From positions 17,998,001 through 18,062,000 of the forward strand of contig OX335649.1 of NCBI GenBank assembly GCA_946894095.1: 64,000 nt of DNA. Direction: 5' to 3'. A program made the translations under genes and the position numbers. Below, in pieces: positions 54,381-64,000 of this stretch. A model generated the notes under the pieces. It saw nothing but the letters and a program-made list of their open reading frames with translations, was not told the DNA's origin and ran no database searches. The stretch comes from Incurvaria masculella (lineage: Eukaryota > Arthropoda > Insecta > Lepidoptera > Incurvariidae). The first letter of the stretch is position 1; every line of letters starts with the position of its first letter.

Positions 54381-57300
54381 CCGGACTACTGGACGTACCC
54401 ATGTACTGAAGTGAAGGATTGGCGACTGTGCCGGCCTGAGGTTCCAATCCTTAATTATTTAACGGCAAAATATCTTCGTGAAAACCGGAAGCATTCGAAC
54501 GAGACGTGCGCAACACGAGGGCCGAGTTTCACTTCAAAATGTTAACAAGATACAAATTCTTACGAAAGCGACATGGCAATTTTGCAGAAAGCAATTAACC
54601 TCATTTGCAGGCGAGCACAGTGCGCGAAAACCATTCAGCCGTGGGCGCACGTGCTCTATCAGGGGCATTAGGGCCGCAGGGCCAGTAGGAAAGGCCCCTA
54701 CGCACGGAATGGCTCAACTGACCTGTTGGCATAAGTATTCAAGGCTCTTTGTTTGTCTTATCGTGTTTGGAAAACCACCGGTTTACCTTCGGCGCTACGC
54801 CCGACAAAAGATAATTATTGACAGACTCGTTTTGGGTACACAAATATACTCAAATTTCAATAAGGAAATAATATATTTTATTCGCCATAACATTAACAAT
54901 AACATGCTTCGTCAAGAACAACGCAATAAAAAGACCAATTGAACATTGTAGTGAGTTGTCACATATTAACGTTGGCCCGTGAGCATCAGAAATTGACGCT
55001 ACCCACACAAATTACGAATCAACTGGAACAACGGTTTGCAAATGATTAGTCAGAAGGGGTCTGAAATCTCCTATTCACAGGTGTGTTCTATTTGTAACGA
55101 ATGGAGAGACAAATGTGACATTTTCGCCGACACCCTGTTCCAAATTAAACATATCAAAGTCACCTGAATATGTTATAAATATTTATCTTTCTTTAGGCTT
55201 TTCGAAATTGACTACTGTCAACGTTTATTTAAGAATTTACTTCTAACTGTAACATACTTTTTTCTTTTTCATTTTGTTTTTGTTCTTAGTTAATTGTAAG
55301 TTTGTTTAAACCTTTTAGATGTGTACTTTCTGTATATCATTATAATGCATGTCGTGTTCACTGCTTAGGAGTGTATGTTTGACAATTTTTTAAGAAATTT
55401 TTAAATGTATCATGTGTAACATATCACTCTGTTCGTGGACCAAATAAATAAAAAAAAAATAAACAAATGCGCGATAATTCCATTTGCAAAACAATAGTAA
55501 TATTTTTATTTTTAAACATCAAATGAACAACGGAAACATTTTCTATTTTGCCACTAATGAAGACGATTCCGATTTTCTTCCAAACGGCACGCAATAAAAG
55601 CACCACAAGTGTCAAGTGGAAGCCCACACCGCGTCGCATCCTTCAGACGTAATCACTACCGAATCACATCACGATAAACTGCCAACCGCAACGATCAACA
55701 CATCGTTGGTTAGGAAACGAATTCCGCGCCCACGTCCAATATACTCCATTGTGAACGTGCTGCGCGAGTTTCGTAACAACGCGCGTCGATGATTTGACTC
55801 CCACTTTGAAAATGCATCTCCGGAAGTTCAAATTAAAAATCGTCAATACAAAGTCTAAGATCCGTTACTTGACCCGCGAGACATTGATTGAACCCTTAAA
55901 TCTCGCGTGATTAGTTATTAAAATAATTGGAACTACTCGATCATTGCTGACATACAAAAAAAATATGTCTTGCGCCGACATAAAATACTGAAAGCTGCTT
56001 TTGCTCTCAAAATCCAAACACTTGCAATGATTCGCTGAGCTGAATACATCTAGCCTCCTTGTAGGCTTATAGGCTCCTTCTAGGTTATTCGTATATTATT
56101 GGTAATGGTTCGCAATGGCACACCAATTACATGCAGATGGTAGAGACAAGAAACGGCATCGGTTGAGAATGAATCTTCTCTATTCTGTGACACATCTCAA
56201 TACCCCTAATAATGTTTCCTTTATAAAGTCGTATTCAGAGGAGATTAGCACCGGACTAACCATACAAAAACCGGTTTAGTCCGGCGGATTAAAGTTAGTC
56301 TGCCCTCTCTGAATACAATAGATGGTCATTAATTATACTTTAAAAGGGTAATGTGAACGCCATCGAAATAATTTACTATGCGATCGTTATAACAGCGATT
56401 TGGTCATAGTTTGATATTTCACAGTATATGATAGATGTCAGTATTCCGTCGATGAAAATTTGCAAAATTAGGTTGATCCGTAAAGCGATCAAGAAGTTTC
56501 TCGTCGAAACCCTTAGAATTAACAGATGACAAACCTAAATAACTAACTAGCTGTAACGGAATTTGATCTTGAGAGCTCTAGAGTCGTGTCAAGAACCCAA
56601 ACGTGGTTTCTGTCTTTTTCTCTGCTAAACCAAACAATATCGTCACCGTGTATGAAGCCAAAACGAAAGTACATGACATGACCCCCCTACCGGAAGAGCC
56701 ACCGTGTAGGCGCGAGATAGCGGCTGTCCGTGAGATTGATTCCCCCGCACTATCGCGACTCGCATCTCCGATGTGCGCTGATTGGGGGCCCTCGTATATC
56801 TCACTCTTCGGACACTAAGCTCCGACGGCGCAAGTGTCGAAACAACGCCTCTGGAACAAAGCGCGACATAAATCTATCACCCGTGTCTTGTTCGTGAATA
56901 GGAAATAGAAGTTGGGGAATTTATGCTACTGAAGAACTATTCCATATTTATTTATACACGAACGTTTTAACTTAATAAGGTTTTGTCAAAATTTGAAAAG
57001 AGCATTTCATTAAAAAGGTAACTTACGAGAGCTTATTATAAAATCTTATCATATTTGACGATATGTGGATGCATATAATATATGGTACTATGTAGATATT
57101 TTGACAAAGAATTCCTAAAAGTATGTGATGATATAGTTTTACTTCTTGTAATAGCTTTACATGGTTTTGTACGTTGAGAGCATCTAAATAAAACAACGAG
57201 TAAAACATTAATTGTTTTATTTTTTTAATAATTTTATTTAGGGAAAGTGCTTCCTTGTCTATTTTTAAGGTAAAATAACAACAATTACAACAAAAATAAC

Positions 57301-59867
57301 AATTAAATCAATCAAATATTTTCTGTTTATATAGTTTTTAGTTATCTAATGTTTTCTAAGTGTGATTATGGTGCTTAGTTTTAAGTAATTTATTGTTTCT
57401 TGCTACCTCTTAATATATTTTCTAATATTAAGGTTAGCTGTTAGAGATTGCCTTTGGCAATAAGCTCGCCTTTGCATACTATGTAATAGTTGTAAGCAAT
57501 AAATAAAGAATATTTTCATTATTTAATTTCAGTACTATTAATCAGTTTCATGTAATTCATTCTTATAATTCCTTAACCTTTCTTCGCTGTTCATTTTTGA
57601 CGAAATGGAAATTATCATTGAATTGTCATTGAAAACAAACAAAAATCACGTAACACCTCTTAAATTTTCAGAATAAAGTATGTAGATCCAGTTAACGTAA
57701 GAAACAAGTGAAGTTCCGCGCCTATACAAAACCATCCCACTTCTGATGCCACTGTTCGCGTCAATTAGCATACAACTATTGTGTCGGCAGCGCGGAACGC
57801 ATCGTCGACCGCGACGGGATATTGAAGTGTAAATGCCATTGTGGCGTCGTCAGGTGGACCAGCCTTCTAATTTCCATCCGCGTCATTGAGAGCGCACTTG
57901 TCAAGTCGGGACCTGTCAGTGCGGTTTAACGCTATTTCACTAATCAACAAGAAACTGTACCTTGACCTCGACCCTGGAGGTATAGTTGTAAATGTTTTAC
58001 TGGACCGCATATAACTCGTTTTTAGCCTTACTAGAGGTAAACAGCCTCACCTATTGTTTAAAATCTCCTCATTTTGGAATTCTGTTAACGATGCGTCAAT
58101 GTAGATATCTCAGGTTAACAACGCGTCCAAATTATTGTGAAAATCTTAACATTCAAAGTATACAAAATATCAGTCTCGTTTCAATGAAAGTACCTAGCTA
58201 ACCATATTTGATGAATCTACAGGTATTCGATGGTAGCAAAGTGACTGCAAAGAAAAATATCCAACGCTTCTAAAGTTCTGGAAAAAGCTCTTCTAAACAT
58301 TAAGAATAACAAAATGTGCTAATCATACATACGTATTTTGGAGATTATTGGAAAACACAGTTCAAATTAAATTGGTTTTTGTATCGAAGATCTCTCTTCT
58401 TATATCCATGTCTCGTTTTTGTATTTTAGAAAAATGTACCATCGGTAAACGACACAGAAAATAAAATGTGTATGAAGATATTCGTTTGCTGTTTTGACCG
58501 ATTTTGATTTAAAACAATTTGCAGACCCAGATATTGATTGACTGATGTTAGATCTAAATATAGAAATAAAATAGATCAGCGAAGTATTTTTTTAAGTGAC
58601 TTCCAAACTACGATTGTATGAGAAACATAGCTTACGGTAAATTCTTAATAGTACGAACAAGAAGAACGAAATAATGTTGCAGCCTGGGTAAATATCCAGG
58701 TATTAACCGGTAATAATCTTTTTCTCAAGTTAATTCCTGCCTCAAAGTACCTCAAGAACGCCTGGGGCGGTGCATAGCGTACAATATTTGTGGTGGAGCG
58801 GTCACTTTCAACCAAGACCCGTGCAAGACGATCTCTCTTTATCGGTATTTTAAAAACTCCTCGGGCTGTTTGACTCGAGTATGATGCAGTGTCTCCGCTT
58901 CCATCGTTCCTCCGGTCGAAGTTATATTTTACCTCAACCAGTTATTATGATTGTTATAAATGGTCTATGCATGCATACTAAGAATGAGTATTAGGTAATT
59001 TATTATACGTCTGTTTGTGCGGTTACTTCAGGTACTTAAATATTTTTCGAGTAGAATATTTTTTTTTCAAAACTTGCCAAGTAAGTATTATCACAAATGC
59101 TCTTTTCGCAAAAGTAGAGATCCGTAAAAAATGCCCGGCTAGTTAAAATTTACGAATAACTCTAGTTATTTTAAAAGTAACTGTGTTTATTGTATAACTT
59201 TAGAAATGCTATTTCTAAAGTTATACAATTATGTATAGTTATAGTCATATAATATTAATATAAATTATTATTTCTATGCTTTACCTTATTTTACTGAAAA
59301 TGTTTTCATAGAATTAGAACTACTCAATCACTCTTACTTTGCAATGCAATCTTTTTGTAGTTTGAAGGCGCATATTTTTTTTTAGTTACCTGCCTCAAAT
59401 ATAAAACTAAGAAAAAACGGTTGCCAATTTTAACATTTTTAAATAAAGTTTTAAGGTTTGAAGTTTTTGAATTGACGAATTCCGAAAAAAACAACTCAAA
59501 AAATGCCATGGGTCCCAAGGGCCTATTTTTGGGCTTAATATCCGGCCGACAGGGCTAATATATAACGGCCTAACCCCTATTTAAGCATGTCCACATCATA
59601 CATACTGTAGTTCGCATACGAATACGGGACGCGCATCATGGAATGTTCGTTGCACTAGTTAAATAGCGTCCCGTGATGTTGTTAAGTGTTCTTACGTGTT
59701 TATTACATGCCGTTTGCAACTCAAGCAAATCAGTAGAGTAAGCTAATTCGTAAGAAAACTCAATTGCCGCCGCTACTGTTTTTGTATGTAGAAGTGACTA
59801 TAAAACTACATAGTTTAGGTTGCTACTCCCGTCCTTCCATGCTCGCTGGCTTCCCTTACTTACCCTC
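54381..59867. other. Repeat-rich stretch without recognisable gene
   Basis: Only chance ORFs. Noted: AT-rich LINE-like tail at 55080-55465 ending AAATAAATAAAAAAA; a ~90-bp palindrome at 56228-56318 (GTATTCAGAG...CTCTGAATAC); a LINE-type 3' end at 57430-57515 (GCAATAAGCTCGCCTTTG then AATAAATAAAG); a short palindrome at 59200-59226 (AGAAATGCTATTTCT). Confidence 0.4.
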
Positions 59868-60120
59868 GGCACAGAATACTACATAGTATAAAACAAAGTC
59901 GCTTTCTCTGTCCCTATATCCCTATGTATGCTTAAATCTTTAAGACTACGTAACGGATTTTGATGCGGTTTTTTTAATATATAGAGTGATTGAAGAGGAA
60001 GGTTTATATTTATAATAACATCCATTAAATAGTGAAGAAATACTGTTATTTTATGGTTTTCTTATGTGATATCGTAAATAATTACATTTTTTCCGCTTAC
60101 ATTGCAAACGCAGGCTGAAC
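59868..60120 (-). mobile_element. Repeat family C, copy 3 (minus)
   Basis: Reversed copy of 48920-49176: CATAGTATAAAACAAAGTCG through CATTGCAAACGCAGGCTGAA. Followed to about 60180 by the CCCGAGCGGAGCCGGG end block. Confidence 0.7.
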
Positions 60121-60684
60121 TTGACCAGCCTGAAATCACAAAAACGACATTGACCCGAGCGGAGCCGGGTACCTCAGCTAGTATACAATAAATCGCTCGG
60201 TGTTGACTCGCGAACCACTCCCACCCATCGTCACCGCGCACCGCCGAAATGGCGCGCCGTGTACAGTTACCGGTCGTGACGCGTCGCGGCCGGTCCGGCA
60301 CGACCCGGGCATTAATTTCCCGCAATCCGGAACATTTCAATTAAGGCACGCGTTATACATTCGCCGCGGCTATCGCCAGGTGTTGTGGGGCTCGCGGCGG
60401 CGCGGCGCGAGCGCAGCCAACGCACGCGGAGGACGTCACGACAGTAATCCACTCAAATTATATCTAGGTACAAATTATATCACTTTACGTGTAACGGCCT
60501 CTCCAGTGCCGGAGACCACGAGTTCGAACCCCTTACTTATCTGACGTCGCATTATAATTATCTATGGCACTAACCCATATGTAGCATGGGTCATGTGAAG
60601 TTAGAGCGTTTCGCTGCGGGGGCGTACCCTACCCTGCGCAAACTCGGACTCGGCGTGTATTCAAATCAGCCAAAAAGTTTGATT
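60121..60684. other. No gene recognised
   Basis: 60180-60440 is GC-rich and open on both strands, without homology known to me. A B-box-like GAGTTCGAACCCC at 60520 stands alone. Confidence 0.3.
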
Positions 60685-61435
60685 CGTACTGTAAAACTGT
60701 AGGTTCCCTTTCTTCAGTATTCACTAGCATTAAGGTGGCCCAACCCGGCGGGCCTAACTCTTTCGCGGGCACGGTACAAAACCGTGCTGTTGCGCTCTGG
60801 GACCTTCTCTGTTTTAAAGAAAAAGACAGGCTCCCGTGATAAGGAAGATGCAACATGTCCACAAAAAAGACAATGTGCATAGTGTATGATTTGGTAAGAT
60901 TTACGAAAATGTTTATTACAAAACGACTTATAGCTAAAAGTAAACCACGACCGCTGTAGTAAAAAATCGAACAAAAACCAAATAGATTATAAATCTTGAT
61001 TAAATAAGCTATGTGTGATGACTAATCTTCTAAAGATGTTCTTACTTTATCTTTGCGTAATCCACCTCCAAAGTTATTGTATAAAACGCGCGAAAAATTC
61101 GAACTTTCGGGCCTTATAACTTAGCAACCAAACACAATTTTACAATGCCAACGGTCATTAGACATCTAGTTCGATCAAATAAAGCTATTTTGAGCAAAAT
61201 TTGAGATCTCTAACTAGAAATATGGGCGTGATCTTCTTTCCTCGTTTGTATGGGGAGTTGAGCGGGATGGTCCACCTTAAGGGGACCGGGTTGGTAACAT
61301 CGCATTCAATGAAACAGGGTCGAACGGGCAATGAAAATTTGGCCCTTTTCTATTCATGTCAGTGTCAAAGGGAAGATCGTGGCATGGCTCCTAGTTCCTT
61401 CGGTAATGTACTTGAAGACAGTTTATGTAGCTGGA
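60685..61435 (+). mobile_element. SINE split by a TTAA MITE
   Basis: TACTGTAAAACTGTAGGTTCC (60687-60708) is the SINE body up to its GGGTTTAAG block. The MITE 60730-61280 follows, then the body resumes (GGGTTGGTAACATCGCATTC, GGCAATGAAAATTTGG). Confidence 0.7.
60730..61280. mobile_element. TTAA-flanked MITE, copy 3
   Basis: TTAA on both sides, 551 bp, same orientation as copy 1, inserted in a SINE. Confidence 0.85.
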
Positions 61436-61690
61436 TATGGTTGCTAATACTACACATACTGTAGTGATATTAGCCCAAAACACTACATGGAAACTAGGTG
61501 ATTTGCCAGGTCCTTCCCCATATTGCACAACTAACTATATTGAACTCAATGGGAAACAAGGCAATGGTACCCACCAACCCGGGCGATATTAATGAACCCT
61601 ACCACTTAGTGAGAAATGGAATCTGTATTCACGTGGCCACCCATACGACCGTTGAGGCTGGCCGCCAATCAAGAACCCAACTGCGTCAGT
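61436..61690 (-). mobile_element. SINE copy with 5S-like head remains (minus)
   Basis: Tail-to-head in minus orientation: GGTTGCTAATACTACACA ... GGTACCCACCAACCCGGGCG ... GGCCACCCATACGACCGTTG. It faces the SINE at its left. Confidence 0.65.
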
Positions 61691-61717
61691 TTTAATTAAC
61701 CTGGAATACCGAGGCTC

Positions 61718-61831
61718 GCTAGGTGGGACGACGACATCAAGTGTGTCGGCGGAAAGCAGTGGTTCCGTACCGCTGAGGCCGGGAGGACAGGAGGAAAATT
61801 GGAGATGCGTATGTCCAGCAGTGGACGCTGA
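61718..61831 (+). pseudogene. LINE ORF2 C-terminal scrap
   Basis: ARWDDDIKCVGGKQWFRTAE, then a frameshift before the usual end. Second copy of the element at 50631-50804. Confidence 0.65.
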
Positions 61832-62400
61832 CTGACCGCGGCTTGTGTGATATGAGCCATCAATTTTTGGTTCGATAGCAAAAAATAAGACTGCTTAAAA
61901 ACATTCCGGTTTATATTTATTTATTTAGGAGAAAACACAGTGATAAATACATAAAACAATAACAAACATAAAATAATATTGATGCTACACAAGGGTAATC
62001 ATAAACACAAACCTGGCATGATTTATATAATATGATGGCAAAACCATAACCACTGAACGGCACTGACCTTGCCACTTTTATAAAACGGCAGTAGGAGTGT
62101 GGCGCTCCGCGAGACCGCAGCACCGCCTTCGGAGCCGGGAATCGAAGCCGCGCTCGCTGGCAGGGCGGCGCGCGGCGGGGCGGCGCGCGGTGTGAGATGA
62201 ATGAGAGTAATGAGAGCGGCCCACGCGACCTCGCGGGCTGCACTCGGAGATCACGCCGATGCAACATTAGTAACACTCTTACGCTCCATTAGGAGCTGTT
62301 GACCTTCCGAATTGAGGATGTTATCCGGAGATGGATGGGCGCGCGGCGGGATGCCATTTCTGATTTGTTGCCGTGGGAGCGACGGGAGAGGATTGACATT
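61832..62400. other. No gene recognised; GC-rich block
   Basis: 62090-62270 is GC-rich (short GGCGCGCGGCGGGGCGGCGC direct repeat). Without a splice-consistent frame it cannot be called an exon. Confidence 0.3.
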
Positions 62401-62628
62401 AAAACTGGCCACGTGGGAGTCGGACTCGCACGCGAAGAGTTCCGTACCATCATCGTACAAGATTTATAAATCACGTTATTGTGGCTTTTAATTGTTATTA
62501 TATTTAAATTGTATGGCATACAGCAATGTTTCATGAGATACAGCCCTGTGACAGACGGATGGACGGACCGACATCGGAGGCTTAGTTGTAGGGTTCTGTT
62601 GGCACCATTTTGGTACGAAACCCTAAAA
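62401..62628 (+). mobile_element. Common moth non-autonomous repeat, copy
   Basis: CTGGCCACGTGGGAGTCGGA, GAGATACAGCCCTGTGACAG and a GGTACGAAACCCTAAAAA end; same family as 39440-39751 and 41599-42272. Confidence 0.75.
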
Positions 62629-63401
62629 ACCGTCGATTTATAAGCTAAGTTCAACTATGTTTTTATTTGAATTTCCGTATTTGTCATCCGCTCATTTACC
62701 ACACATATTGTCAATTCGATTGTTTTGAACGGAATCTATTCGATTCCGGGAGGTTACGATATTTTTGTTCACGCTAAGGTAAATGGCGGGAAATCATTCA
62801 GCCCGACATCAGTCCAAAACGACATTGACACGAGCGGAGCCGAGTATAGAAACACAACCGACTCGCTTCGGATCACTTCGGTTGTTCAACTCGGGCGACT
62901 ACTCCCGCAAGTTATAATCTCATCTCATATTGTTTAATCCGTTTCCACCCGTATTGCCAATTGTGTTATTCTACGATACTGCAAACACGCCATCTTTTGA
63001 TTCAAAACTCAAAAGATTTTCAAGACTCACCAACCCCGTAACCGGAACCACAGCGACGGCGATATCTCTTCTCCCGATCGTCCTCCACACCCGTTGACGC
63101 CGTGACGGGTCGCGTCTGATTGTGTTTTGATTGAAGCAATCAGTAACAGGCGGCGTGTCTTTCCAAACAGTCTTTTTTGTGAATTCCCCGTAAGCGTCCT
63201 AGCACCGTTAGGTTTGAATTAATGACATACTGATCGCATCGAGTTCCCGACGCGCCGCCGACTGCCACGAGCCGGAATAATGTCCGATGAACGAAAGCTA
63301 ACGGATATAGAAGTGCATTGTTTCGGAGAATGAGGTGGGTAAGTCAACGAGCAAGGAAAGACGGGAGTGGCGAACGAAGCTCGTCCGTACTCATCAGAGC
63401 C
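62629..63401. other. Foldback end fragment and unassigned DNA
   Basis: 62742-62800 resembles the end of the foldback at 43771. 62815-62850 holds an end block of the CGAGCGGAGCCG repeat. No gene recognised. Confidence 0.35.
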
Positions 63402-63742
63402 CGTAGTCCCAGCTGTGACCTAAATCGGCGTTTACAGCAAACCAATCGTCTGGCATTTTCAAATGTATGGTAAAATTGAAGAGCGCGCGCAGTGTGCGTT
63501 AAGCGAAGTAACATTTGTGAATCCGAGTTTGATTTGACAGCTTACTCATCGTCGGCGTAAATACGTCGACGTTGCCGTTTACGCCGACTCCACGTTTTCA
63601 TACAAATCGGAAGTCCGAGTTTGAATTTGACAGCTTGAAGAAGTAAAACCACAGAATAAGTAGTAAACATTTGTATGGGCTTTGAAGTTTTTACGTTACT
63701 TCGCGGATCCGTAAACGCCAATTTAGGTGAGAACTCAGTCTG
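63402..63742. mobile_element. TIR MITE family A, copy 5
   Basis: Ends CCAGCTGTGACCTAAATCGG and, reversed, ACTGAGTTCTCACCTAAATT. Slightly more diverged than copies 2 and 3. Confidence 0.8.
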
Positions 63743-64000
63743 ACCACTCTGGTGAATAGCAGGTGGACAGAAAACATTTTTATTAAAACCGACGTTTACT
63801 TGCATTTCGTAACATGCCAAATGGTAAATTTGGGTTTACTTAGCCGAATAACACGTCGTTTGACAATTAACGTGGTACGAAATCACAGAAATCGGAATAT
63901 ACTAAATTAACTTAATTAAGTAACTTAATTAAAACTAAATTAAGTTAATAATTCAGATTTCTGTGTACGAAATGCAGCTTTTATTATTTTTCTTATTTCA
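63743..64000. other. Palindromic AT-rich end of window
   Basis: 63890-63964 folds on itself (CACAGAAATC ... GATTTCTGTG; TTAACTTAATTA repeated both ways). Family B-like words (TGCATTTCGTAACATGCC) lie near 63800. Nothing coding. Confidence 0.45.

Noticed and set aside
54478..54942. 154-codon plus frame
   Set aside because: Composition changes along it, no domain; starts just after a SINE. Taken as chance.
60490..60535. Possible tRNA B box GAGTTCGAACCCC
   Set aside because: No cloverleaf or A box at the right distance could be drawn.
62090..62270. GC-rich block as a GOPC first exon
   Set aside because: Translation in all minus frames lacks the conserved GOPC amino-terminal coiled coil.

Overview
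The window looks like lepidopteran (moth or butterfly) nuclear DNA. The AT-rich background holds small GC-rich exons with GT-AG borders, TTAGG-type (insect telomere) short arrays, tRNA- and 5S-headed SINEs, mariner, TTAA-flanked MITEs and many non-LTR fragments. No prokaryotic operon, rRNA gene or CRISPR array was seen. The species cannot be fixed from sequence alone.

Two host genes can be reconstructed, both on the minus strand. (1) A DUF4795/QRICH2-C16orf96-type coiled-coil protein starts at 16642 and runs leftward off the window. Twelve exons (16586-16642 down to 1700-1900) join with matching phases at every junction, giving 522 codons. Its second exon is the first unit of a six-unit, about 189-bp tandem array (14605-15733). 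(2) The carboxy-terminal 489 residues of GOPC (PIST/CAL, a Golgi PDZ and coiled-coil protein) lie in nine exons from 38014 down to the stop at 22414, again with every phase agreeing. Its amino-terminal exons were not found, so either the next intron is over 26 kb or those exons were missed.

Layout: 1-1556 is the 3' end of an RNase H-bearing non-LTR element. 1700-16642 is the DUF4795 gene; its introns hold mariner and LINE fossils, SINEs, a 66-bp minisatellite and a very young, internally deleted LTR retrotransposon (11603-14198). 16643-22413 is intergenic, with two DNA-transposon-like elements and an 11-unit 41-bp minisatellite. 22414-38014 is GOPC, with an apparently intact mariner (30176-31454), a three-copy exon duplication, a decayed exon duplicate, SINEs and LINE remains. 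38015-64000 has no recognisable host exon and is a dense repeat graveyard: foldback elements, a five-copy TIR MITE family, three TTAA MITEs, SINEs and LINE tails.

Most notable are the six-unit exon array, a 256-bp foldback whose loop carries a bacterial-type tRNA-Leu-like module (40695-40950), the SINE body that occurs with both tRNA-like and 5S-like heads, and the GOPC exon duplications. All assignments come from reading the sequence; no database search or alignment program was run.
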